A DNA stretch of 64,000 nt from an uncultured Pelagibacteraceae bacterium (GCA_902539165.1 CACBHY010000002.1:165342-229341), one strand, 5' to 3'. Positions 57,008 through 63,787 are shown, numbered from the stretch's first letter. A program made the numbers and translations. Notes: generated by a model from the sequence alone, not told the origin.

Positions 57008-57778
57008 ATGAGTAAGCCTCAAATCATTTCAGATAAAAATAAAAAGTCTCTTAAAATTAAAATTTTACTTAAAAAGAAGATTGAAACTAATCAATTTACA
57101 AAATCAAAGCTTGTCATTGTAATAGGAGGAGATGGTTTTATGCTTCAAACACTCAAAAAAAATAAGAATTCAAGCAAACAATTCTATGGAATTAATTCTG
57201 GAAATTATGGATTTCTAATGAATATATTTTCTTCAAAAAATATTATCAAAAATTTAACTAAAGCCAATATGATATCTATATCCCCCTTAGAAATGACGGT
57301 TAAAAGTAAAAATAATACAACTAAAAAATCACTAGCAATTAACGAGGTATCTGTTCTTAGACAAAGTAGGCAGGCCGCATCATTATCAATTAAACAAGGT
57401 TCAAGACAAATAATTAAAAAGCTAGTTGCAGATGGTGTTTTAGTTTCAACTCCTGCAGGCAGCACCGCCTATAATATGTCAGTTCATGGTCCTATATTGA
57501 GTTTGAATTCAAAAAAATTATCTATTTCTCCAATAAGTCCGTTCAGACCTAGAAGATGGAAAGGTAAAATTGTTAACGATAAATCAAAAATTACTATTAC
57601 AAATTTAAACCCAGTTAAAAGGCCCATTAGCGCTGTTGCTGATAACTTAGAAGTAAGAAATGCAAAATCGATTATAGTTAAAACCAATAACAAAATTAAA
57701 TTTAATCTTCTTTATGACAAAAACAGAAGTTTACAAAAAAAAATAAAAATTGAACAATTAAGAAAAGAAACTTCATAA
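57008..57778 (+). CDS. nadK: NAD kinase
   Basis: The 256-residue protein phosphorylates NAD to NADP. The catalytic GGDG motif is in VIGGDGFMLQTLKKN, followed by GINSGNYGFLMN, AINEVSVLRQSRQAASL and VADGVLVSTPAGSTAYNMSVHGPIL. It begins 4 bases after the encoded CCA of tRNA-Leu with no ribosome-binding site. It is probably transcribed from the tRNA promoter and released as a nearly leaderless mRNA by tRNA 3' processing. Downstream is a 45-codon ORF and then the island. Confidence 0.93.
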   Translation: MSKPQIISDKNKKSLKIKILLKKKIETNQFTKSKLVIVIGGDGFMLQTLKKNKNSSKQFYGINSGNYGFLMNIFSSKNIIKNLTKANMISISPLEMTVKSKNNTTKKSLAINEVSVLRQSRQAASLSIKQGSRQIIKKLVADGVLVSTPAGSTAYNMSVHGPILSLNSKKLSISPISPFRPRRWKGKIVNDKSKITITNLNPVKRPISAVADNLEVRNAKSIIVKTNNKIKFNLLYDKNRSLQKKIKIEQLRKETS

Positions 57779-57803
57779 ATTTGAAATTTAATACAAATTT
57801 TAT

Positions 57804-57941
57804 ATGAAAAAAATAAATCCAATTATATTTATAGCAATAGTTTTAATTGGTGGTTTTTTTGCATTTAAAATAATGTCATTTTTGGGTTGTTATGTTCGTC
57901 TTGAAGATGCAGATGCATGCTGGAAATTAACTTCTTGGTAA
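57804..57941 (+). CDS. Small single-TM protein, 45 aa, unknown function
   Basis: Below the track's length cutoff. MKKINPIIFIAIVLIGGFFAFKIMSFLGCYVRLEDADACWKLTSW has one hydrophobic helix (residues 6-27) preceded by lysines, then a short soluble tail with two Cys. This layout is credible for a small membrane protein, perhaps a lipoprotein-like or stress peptide. It lies 25 bases after nadK and 8 bases before the duplicated tRNA fragment, so it is chromosomal rather than island cargo. No family is recognised. Chance origin is possible. Confidence 0.5.
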   Translation: MKKINPIIFIAIVLIGGFFAFKIMSFLGCYVRLEDADACWKLTSW

Positions 57942-57949
57942 AAGATTGA

Positions 57950-57999
57950 TGGTGCCCCCGCACGGATTCGAACCGCGGACCTATTGATTACAAATCAAT
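57950..57999 (-). repeat. attL: duplicated 3' half of tRNA-Thr(TGT)
   Basis: These 50 bases are identical to 63679-63728 and run from the encoded CCA through the T-arm and variable region to the far side of the anticodon stem. The 5' half of the tRNA is missing, so it is not a functional tRNA. It is the expected left attachment-site copy after integration into the 3' end of the gene. Confidence 0.92.
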
Positions 58000-58072
58000 A
58001 AAGTTAATTATTTTTCCTTTCATTAACATTGATAATACTTAACTAATAGAGTCCTGTCTATTGAAGCTTTTA

Positions 58073-58095
58073 AAATTCACTTCAAATTCACTTCA
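58073..58095 (+). repeat. Left copy of 23-bp island-end direct repeat
   Basis: AAATTCACTTCAAATTCACTTCA consists of two head-to-tail AAATTCACTTC units. It lies 74 bp inside the left 50-bp repeat, and an identical copy lies inside the right end at 63554-63576. The placement and 11-bp tandem form resemble arm-type binding sites of tyrosine integrases. This function is an inference. Confidence 0.7.
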
Positions 58096-58137
58096 CATTT
58101 TTCTTCTAATTTATCTTAGTAAATCATATTATTAAAT

Positions 58138-59571
58138 ATGGTATTTCAAAATATTTGGTCAGGATTTAAAAATCTTTTTTCTACAGAAGTCGAACTTCAA
58201 GAACCATTTACATTTCCAAAATTAGAAAAACTCAATGAAGTTATTAAAAAATTTAAAATTGATGAAGAAGCTAAAAAAGATGGGGAAAAAAATCTACCAA
58301 GATCTGATAGAAAAAATTTAAGTGCAGCTGAAGAAAAAATTAAAGGCCATTATTACAGCATAATGCAGAATAGTAAAAAATTTGGAACCGAATATTCAAA
58401 TAACGTAAAACAAAATATCGATAATAGTGGAATTATGACTGTCGATGCTAAAATTGATAATTACAAAAAAGACTCAACTAATTGGTTTAATGAAAAAAAG
58501 AAAGAATCTAAAAATTTTAAATATTTTGATAATGAAAAAATCAAAGATGCCACTAATCGATATAATGAGTTTAGAAAAAAACATTCTTTAAATAGAAGAG
58601 CTAATTTTCCACCTTCATTAGTTTATTATTATGCTACTGTTAGCGCCCTGTTCCTTGCTGAATGTCTTATTAATGGTTTATTTCTCAAAGAAGTAACAAG
58701 ATCAGGTATAATGGGAGGTATTGGTATCGCTATAATAATTTCCTTCTTTAATGTTTGGATAGGTTTTTTATATGGGAGATTTGTTTTGCCCTTCAAAAAT
58801 CATTTTAATGGAACTGTTAAATTTTTTGGATTTTTAAGTTTGTTAATTATTTTAGTATGGTTTTTATGTGTTAATTTTTTTGTAGCTCACTATAGAGACC
58901 TAATTGTCGTAAATAATGAAATAGCATTTATTGAGGTTATACAATTTATACTAGCTAGTCCTTTAGAGATAAAAGATTTTATTTCTTTTGCATTATTAGT
59001 TGTCGGTATTGTTTTTGGTGTTTCTGCGGTTGGCAGTGGATATAAATCAGACGATCCTTACCCAGGTTTTGGTGCCGCAGAGAGATTTAAAGATAATACG
59101 ATGAAAAGATATGCAGACACGCATTATAAATATTTAATGGAGTGCAAAGATCATAAAGATCATTTAATTCGTGAAATTAGAGAATTATACAAACAAATGA
59201 GAATTAAATATAAATCAATAAATCAAATGATAGATTTATTTACAACACTTGGTGAGAAATACGAGATACAAATTAAACGTATAAATAGTGAGTGCAAACA
59301 AGCAATAATGCATTACAGAAACGAAAATGAGAGGGCAAGAACAGATAAACCACCAAAGTATTTCGAAAAACCATTTATTTTTGAAGAAACTGGAAGATTA
59401 AATGTAGATATAAATGATCAAACTAAAATGGTTCTTAAATTGAAAAATAAAGTTTCAACTATTGAAAAAGATCAAAAAGAAATTGTTAAACATATTGAGT
59501 CTAAGTATGAAGATGCAACTAAAAAAGTTCAGGATCTTGTTGATTTTCACTCAGAAGAACTAGAAAGATAA
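58138..59571 (+). CDS. Island gene 1: four-TM protein with coiled-coil ends, unknown function
   Basis: I do not recognise a named family. The 477-residue protein has a charged, helical N-terminal region (1-155) and four likely membrane helices (about 161-183, 190-212, 227-250 and 281-301). Then comes a loop GYKSDDPYPGFGAAERF that looks like a conserved motif, and a long helical C-terminal domain (315-477) rich in K and E. No enzyme motif is visible. It is the first gene of the island operon, followed at 2 bases by the VWA-like gene. An inner-membrane scaffold or sensor for the channel complex encoded downstream is plausible. Confidence 0.75.
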   Translation: MVFQNIWSGFKNLFSTEVELQEPFTFPKLEKLNEVIKKFKIDEEAKKDGEKNLPRSDRKNLSAAEEKIKGHYYSIMQNSKKFGTEYSNNVKQNIDNSGIMTVDAKIDNYKKDSTNWFNEKKKESKNFKYFDNEKIKDATNRYNEFRKKHSLNRRANFPPSLVYYYATVSALFLAECLINGLFLKEVTRSGIMGGIGIAIIISFFNVWIGFLYGRFVLPFKNHFNGTVKFFGFLSLLIILVWFLCVNFFVAHYRDLIVVNNEIAFIEVIQFILASPLEIKDFISFALLVVGIVFGVSAVGSGYKSDDPYPGFGAAERFKDNTMKRYADTHYKYLMECKDHKDHLIREIRELYKQMRIKYKSINQMIDLFTTLGEKYEIQIKRINSECKQAIMHYRNENERARTDKPPKYFEKPFIFEETGRLNVDINDQTKMVLKLKNKVSTIEKDQKEIVKHIESKYEDATKKVQDLVDFHSEELER

Positions 59572-59573
59572 TC

Positions 59574-60407
59574 ATGCCAAGTTTTGAAGATGAAAAAAAA
59601 TCCCTAGATAACAAAGGTTACTTAATATTTGGAGCTTTAATTTTCATCGTTGCTTTAGTAATATGTTATTATGTTTATAAAAGCATAACTTCTGTAGAAT
59701 TAAATTCAAAAGGTTGTCCAGTTAAAGGTCCTTTTTCTGAACATGTTGTTCTTTTTGATCAGACAGACACTGTAAAAGATAAACCAATCGTCGAAGTAGA
59801 TGCTAGAAATTTTTTAGATAAAATTAAAATTGATGTCCCTCAATATAGTCGTCTATCTATTTACGTGATTAAAAATGATCCTGAAGGACGAAATATAAAA
59901 CCTGTCATTTCTGTTTGTAATCCAGGAGATGAAAGAAATTTAAGTTATTTTGAAAAATCTGGAATTACCCTAACAGTAAAAAAATATATGGAAGACTGGG
60001 AAAAAAATTTTAGCCAGATTATTAATCCAGTAATTAATAAAATTATGGAAAGATCAACCAGCCCCACTTCACCTATTTTTGAAATGATTAATGTTGTTAG
60101 CATTAATAGTTTTAAACATTCAAATCCAAAATATATTCATAAACTTGTTATATTTTCTGATTTTATGCATCATACTAGTGAATATTCTTTTTATAATACA
60201 TCAGATATAAATATTAAAAAATTTACTGATACTAGATATTTTAAAAATGTTTATTCTAGCTTGAGAGATAATGTTGATGTGGAGTTATACTGTTATAAAC
60301 GATATGAAAACGGACAATGTGATAATGTTGAGGGTTTTTGGAATAAATATTTTCAAGAAATAGATGCGCACAATAATAATATCAAATTTTCTAGGATAGG
60401 CTCATAA
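59574..60407 (+). CDS. Island gene 2: membrane-anchored VWA-like protein
   Basis: The 277-residue protein has one N-terminal membrane helix (about 15-37), then a mostly extracytoplasmic domain. SEHVVLFDQTDTVKD (57-69) looks like the first strand and MIDAS-like D-x-T-D loop of a von Willebrand A-like fold, and HKLVIFSDFMHH (189-200) looks like its fourth strand with a second Asp. A Cys pair lies in ELYCYKRYENGQCDN. The call is from motif shape only and is moderate. It shares one base with the next start and 2 bases separate it from gene 1. VWA domains usually mediate protein-protein contacts in complexes. Confidence 0.6.
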   Translation: MPSFEDEKKSLDNKGYLIFGALIFIVALVICYYVYKSITSVELNSKGCPVKGPFSEHVVLFDQTDTVKDKPIVEVDARNFLDKIKIDVPQYSRLSIYVIKNDPEGRNIKPVISVCNPGDERNLSYFEKSGITLTVKKYMEDWEKNFSQIINPVINKIMERSTSPTSPIFEMINVVSINSFKHSNPKYIHKLVIFSDFMHHTSEYSFYNTSDINIKKFTDTRYFKNVYSSLRDNVDVELYCYKRYENGQCDNVEGFWNKYFQEIDAHNNNIKFSRIGS

Positions 60408-61378
60408 TGGCTAAGAATGAAGTGCCAACAGTAAAATTAAGAAGAACTAGTGCTGGAAATTTAAGAAATTTTTTTTTCATTTTTACTATAATTGGTGTTG
60501 CATCAATAGTTATTGTAAGAGGGCTTCAAGATTCATTATTATTACAAATGGCTCTACCTGGTCTTGTGGTTTTATTTTATGCAATTTTTATATTCAATAA
60601 AGGAAGAAATGTTTTAAATCTAGATCAGCTTGGTGACAGTGTGTATTATTTGGGTTTTATTTTAACACTGGCAGCATTAATTTTAGCTCTTTATGATTTA
60701 TCCGATGACCCAACCGCAGAGGATATTATTCCAAAGTTTGCAATTGCCCTAACGACTACTGTTGTTGGAATATTTGTCAGAGTTTTTATGTCTCAATTTG
60801 CTGCCTCACAAGAAGACATAAATGAAATGTCTGAAAGAATGCTATCTGATACAGCTCTAAGTCTTAAAACACAGCTCGATATGAGTACCAGTACATTTAA
60901 AAACTTAATCGATGAGATGAGCAGAAAGACCAGTGAGTCTTTAGAAAAAAATAGTATTGAATTAACCACCTTTCTAAAAGAAAATTCAGAGGAATTTGCT
61001 AAATCCTCAAAAAAAGTAATCTCAAATATAAATCTTGCCTCAGATACTTTGGTTAAAAAAACAAGTGATTTAGATAAAACTTTAGAAAATCTTAATAAGA
61101 CTACTGAAAGCTTTAATGAGAATTTAAATACACTTAATTCTGCTTTAACACAAAATAATCCAGCAAGAGAGATATCAGATTTACAAGATGTTTTTGATAA
61201 TATGACAAAATCAATGGAAGCTTACAAAAATATTGTTTCAACAGATATTAAAGAAATCACATCAAATAAAAAAGAAATTTTCAAATCATTAGAAGAGTCT
61301 AGAGAAGCTTTACAAAAAATGTACAACAACATGTCAAGCATGTCGGATTTAATAGTTTCTAAACTGAAACGAAAATAA
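60407..61378 (+). CDS. Island gene 3: MotA/TolQ/ExbB-like channel subunit with long helical tail
   Basis: The 323-residue protein has membrane helices at about 20-38, 46-64, 78-97 and 107-127. The last pair, SVYYLGFILTLAALILALYDL and PKFAIALTTTVVGIFVRVFM, resembles the conserved pore helices of the MotA/TolQ/ExbB proton-channel superfamily (compare the small-residue and Thr-rich TTTVVG). From residue 130 to the end it is a nearly continuous amphipathic coiled coil of about 190 residues projecting into the cytoplasm, similar in plan to ZorA. The assignment is by pattern and by pairing with the next gene. One-base overlaps link it to both neighbours. Confidence 0.62.
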   Translation: MAKNEVPTVKLRRTSAGNLRNFFFIFTIIGVASIVIVRGLQDSLLLQMALPGLVVLFYAIFIFNKGRNVLNLDQLGDSVYYLGFILTLAALILALYDLSDDPTAEDIIPKFAIALTTTVVGIFVRVFMSQFAASQEDINEMSERMLSDTALSLKTQLDMSTSTFKNLIDEMSRKTSESLEKNSIELTTFLKENSEEFAKSSKKVISNINLASDTLVKKTSDLDKTLENLNKTTESFNENLNTLNSALTQNNPAREISDLQDVFDNMTKSMEAYKNIVSTDIKEITSNKKEIFKSLEESREALQKMYNNMSSMSDLIVSKLKRK

Positions 61379-62229
61379 TGTTAAACCTTCATAAAGTTAG
61401 AAGAGGGCAAGTTTTTAGTTTTACTCTTACAGAATTGATATTGTTAATTCTTTTCATTTTATTATTACTGTTATGGCTTATCACAAATAAAAAAAATGAA
61501 GAATTAGTTAAATGGACTGAAGTAACAGGGACTAGCACTCCGGAGGAATACAAGATGCTATATCCAAATTTTCCTGACAAGACAACGACTCCTGATATTC
61601 AAGACAGATTAAAATCAGCTAACAAGGAATTAATAAAATTAAAAGAAGAGAATAAAGAATTAAAAGAAATGCTTGAAAAATTTGCTGAAAAAACAGGTAA
61701 AGAAAATCCTGAAGACCTTCCATTAAATACAAAATCTGTAATTGCAAAGGCTGAGAAGGGGTTGGGAAGAAACCCTCCATGCTGGCCAAAAGGTTGGCCA
61801 GATAACCCTGATTATGAAAATGCTGACAGAATTTTAAATGTATTATTTTTGGGTGTAGATCAAATTGCAATTATACCAGATTATCCAGATATTTATAAAG
61901 ATCAGTATAAGTTGTTACCTATTAACAAAAGTATATTAAGCTCAAATAATGACTTTAAAAATAAAACTCTAAAAAGAATATCATCTGGAGATTTTATAAA
62001 GAACTTTGATCGATTACTCCAGGTTAGTAAAAAGGAAATGGATATTAAACATAACAATCTTACTCTTAGAAGAGATTGCAGACACGAAGTAAGACTCTTT
62101 ATAGAAAACGAAAGTATATCTAGAAAAGAATATATAAGGTTGAAAGAAGAAACTGTAGAATATGTATTTGATACATTTAGATTTAGAGATGATAAATACA
62201 ATGATTACTTATTAAAGTATAAGAATTAA
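61378..62229 (+). CDS. Island gene 4: MotB/TolR-like single-TM partner with CW/CR-type C-terminal domain
   Basis: The 283-residue protein starts with a short cytoplasmic stretch (LHKVRRGQVFSF), one membrane helix with an acidic residue near its start (TLTELILLILFILLLLLWLI, about 17-36) and then a coiled coil (75-104) in the expected periplasm. A C-terminal domain has NPPCW at 132-136 and RRDCRHEVRLFI near 231-242. I see no OmpA peptidoglycan-binding motif. The TM-acid-coil order and the location next to a MotA/ExbB-like gene fit a stator partner. The C-terminal domain looks like a conserved but unnamed one. Confidence 0.6.
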   Translation: MLNLHKVRRGQVFSFTLTELILLILFILLLLLWLITNKKNEELVKWTEVTGTSTPEEYKMLYPNFPDKTTTPDIQDRLKSANKELIKLKEENKELKEMLEKFAEKTGKENPEDLPLNTKSVIAKAEKGLGRNPPCWPKGWPDNPDYENADRILNVLFLGVDQIAIIPDYPDIYKDQYKLLPINKSILSSNNDFKNKTLKRISSGDFIKNFDRLLQVSKKEMDIKHNNLTLRRDCRHEVRLFIENESISRKEYIRLKEETVEYVFDTFRFRDDKYNDYLLKYKN

Positions 62230-62507
62230 TGAACAAAGAAACTTTAGATGAAAAGATATTAGCTCTCAGAACAGCAGTTTTAAGTAACTTATTAAGAAAA
62301 AAAAAGATAAAACACTCAGTTCCTGATTTAGAGAAAATGGTAATTAATAAAAGTGATTTATCTGTTTATAATTATTTTTCTTCAAGAAAAAATGTAAAGA
62401 AAAGATTTATTATTTACATTATATCAATCATAATTGTCTCAATAGCTTCATATATTATTTACACATATTGGCCTTTAACAAATTTGAAGGATTTAATTGT
62501 TAAATGA
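62229..62507 (+). CDS. Island gene 5: small TM protein, 92 aa, unknown
   Basis: The 92-residue protein has a basic, helical cytoplasmic part (1-57) and one membrane helix (about 59-80, RFIIYIISIIIVSIASYIIYTY), followed by a short tail. No family is recognised. It shares one base with gene 4 and overlaps gene 6 by 4 bases, so it is a true member of the operon rather than a chance ORF. It may be a small accessory or inhibitor of the channel pair. Confidence 0.7.
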   Translation: MNKETLDEKILALRTAVLSNLLRKKKIKHSVPDLEKMVINKSDLSVYNYFSSRKNVKKRFIIYIISIIIVSIASYIIYTYWPLTNLKDLIVK

Positions 62508-63046
62508 AGAAAAATTTTTTCTTTTTAGCAATTCTTTTTATTTTTTTTACAAATTATTCATTTTCACAAGATGTTAAGATTCTAGATGGAGATACGATTA
62601 AAATTAATGGAGAGACAATACGATTTTCAGGAATAGATACACCTGAGACCACTTATTATCGAAAATACAAACAACTTTGTTATTTAAACAACCAGAAAAT
62701 ATATTGTGGGGAGTTATCCAAAAATAAGCTTATAGAAAAAATTTCCAATAATAAGATTAATTGTATTAGAGAAGAAAAAAAAGACGTGTGGGGACGTACT
62801 TTAGCTGAGTGTTTTGTAAATAATGAAAGTTTATCTAGTTACTTAGTAAAAACTGGATATGCCTTTGATTTTAAAAAGTATTCCAAAAAAAAATTTAATA
62901 CAGAAGAAGTATATGCAAAAGAAAATAATCTTGGTTTATGGACAATGAAATTTTTATATCCTTGGGAATGGAGAGCTAAAATTAGAAAATATAGAAAAGA
63001 TAAAAGTACTCTTAAAGATATTGAAATGTGGATGGAAATTAAATAA
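62504..63046 (+). CDS. Island gene 6: secreted SNase-family (thermonuclease-like) nuclease
   Basis: The 180-residue protein has a signal peptide (KKNFFFLAILFIFFTNYSFS) and the staphylococcal-nuclease OB-fold motifs: LDGDTIKING, IRFSGIDTPET (Arg and Asp of the Ca/phosphate site), DVWGRTLAEC (second catalytic Arg) and AKENNLGLWTMKFLYPWEWR at the end. It should cleave DNA or RNA in the periplasm. The 4-base overlap with gene 5 (ATGA) couples it to the membrane genes. SNase genes are also common housekeeping genes in marine alphaproteobacteria, so membership could be hitch-hiking. All catalytic residues that I can align look intact. Confidence 0.88.
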   Translation: MKKNFFFLAILFIFFTNYSFSQDVKILDGDTIKINGETIRFSGIDTPETTYYRKYKQLCYLNNQKIYCGELSKNKLIEKISNNKINCIREEKKDVWGRTLAECFVNNESLSSYLVKTGYAFDFKKYSKKKFNTEEVYAKENNLGLWTMKFLYPWEWRAKIRKYRKDKSTLKDIEMWMEIK

Positions 63047-63092
63047 TCAAAACTATCAAATATTTGCCATATTTAGTTATTATATTAATAAT

Positions 63093-63110
63093 TGTTAAAG
63101 TTCTTTAACA
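63093..63110. promoter_or_regulatory. 18-bp perfect palindrome upstream of island gene 7
   Basis: TGTTAAAG-TT-CTTTAACA has 8-bp arms and a 2-base centre, too tight for an RNA hairpin, so a dimeric DNA-binding protein site is likelier. It is 24 bases before the gene 7 ATG and 47 bases after the gene 6 stop. It may be an operator for gene 7. AT-rich chance palindromes are possible. Confidence 0.4.
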
Positions 63111-63134
63111 GTAAACTTCAGCAACACATAAACT

Positions 63135-63509
63135 ATGAAACAACTAGAATTAGATTTTAATTCAATAAATCTTTCTGATCACTATGAAGCTTATCAGGTT
63201 ATCGATGAGGGAAAAAATAAAATTTGTAGTTGGTCTGATTCATTGAGTGATGATGGAAAAAAGATAAGCTATAACGAGTTTACTTATAACACCACTCAAT
63301 GCATGGACTTCGAAAATTGGATTCATATTGACAAAAACGGTTTAGGTAAATCTGCATTCAAATGGCTTTGCATGTTCCTAAGGAGCATTAAAGGACGTGC
63401 AGACAGATTGGATAGGCTTAAAAAAGTTTTGGATGATGTGTGCATACCTTTTGAAGAAGGGGACTGGCAAACGATTGATAGAGATTGTGAAAGAGACAAA
63501 CTGAATTAA
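63135..63509 (+). CDS. Island gene 7: 124-aa protein, unknown function
   Basis: The 124-residue protein starts MKQLELDFNSINLSDHYEAYQVIDEGKNKICSWSDSL and has a lysine/arginine-rich helix GKSAFKWLCMFLRSIKGRADRLDRLKKVLDD, then an acidic tail. There is no signal peptide or membrane helix, so it is probably cytoplasmic. No helix-turn-helix is evident. Unlike genes 1-6 it is separated by an 88-base gap with a palindrome, so it may have its own promoter. It could be an island control or immunity protein, but this is only a guess from position. Confidence 0.65.
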   Translation: MKQLELDFNSINLSDHYEAYQVIDEGKNKICSWSDSLSDDGKKISYNEFTYNTTQCMDFENWIHIDKNGLGKSAFKWLCMFLRSIKGRADRLDRLKKVLDDVCIPFEEGDWQTIDRDCERDKLN

Positions 63510-63553
63510 TCTCAAGTTAATAAAAATTTATTAAAGTTTTTTGTGAATAAATT

Positions 63554-63576
63554 AAATTCACTTCAAATTCACTTCA
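63554..63576 (+). repeat. Right copy of 23-bp island-end direct repeat
   Basis: Identical to 58073-58095 over 23 bases in the same orientation. It lies 102 bp inside the right 50-bp tRNA repeat. The 170-base gap from gene 7 to the tRNA otherwise holds no ORF, only AT-rich sequence. Confidence 0.7.
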
Positions 63577-63678
63577 GTGAGTTCTATCTCCTTCCTTTCT
63601 ATAGTCTTATTAAACGATTTTTATTTTAAAAAAAATTTAAATAAAATTTGAGTTTGTTGAAAATAAATGAGATTTTAG

Positions 63679-63728
63679 TGGTGCCCCCGCACGGATTCGA
63701 ACCGCGGACCTATTGATTACAAATCAAT
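63679..63728 (-). repeat. attR: 50-bp repeat within the intact tRNA-Thr
   Basis: The 3' 50 bases of the tRNA-Thr gene, identical to 57950-57999. Since the complete tRNA is here, the island end rebuilt the gene on integration. Identity stops at 63729 (T versus A at 58000) and at 63678 (G versus A at 57949). Confidence 0.9.
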
Positions 63729-63754
63729 TGCTCTACCAACTGAGCTACAAGGGC
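63679..63754 (-). tRNA. tRNA-Thr (anticodon TGT)
   Basis: On the minus strand, GCCCTTG-TA-GCTC-AGTTGGTA-GAGC, anticodon arm ATTGA-TTTGTAA-TCAAT (TGT), T-arm CGCGG-TTCGAAT-CCGTG, acceptor CGGGGGC, A, then encoded CCA. The acceptor stem has two adjacent G-U pairs (positions 5-68 and 6-67). It is the integration target of the 57950-63728 island. Confidence 0.96.
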
Positions 63755-63787
63755 ATGCGCAATAATTATTAACTATTTATTAAATAA

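Larger units (their letters stand above)
57950..63728. mobile_element. Genomic island integrated at tRNA-Thr, without a visible integrase
   Basis: The region is bounded by an exact 50-bp direct repeat, one copy being the 3' part of the intact tRNA-Thr gene (63679-63728) and the other a detached fragment (57950-57999). Excision would release a 5,729-bp circle. All seven cargo genes are on the plus strand. Inside each end lies an identical 23-bp repeat. The cargo contains no integrase, transposase or phage structural gene that I can recognise. It therefore looks like a satellite mobilised in trans or a fixed remnant. Confidence 0.85.

Noticed and set aside
57950-57999. A second functional tRNA-Thr
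   Set aside because: The identity stops in the anticodon stem and the D-arm and 5' acceptor strand are replaced by unrelated sequence, so it cannot fold as a tRNA.
58138-63509. Calling the island a canonical Zorya system
   Set aside because: Only the MotA/MotB-like pair is comparable. There is no recognisable ZorC, ZorD helicase, ZorE HNH nuclease or OmpA-type domain, so the name would overstate the evidence.
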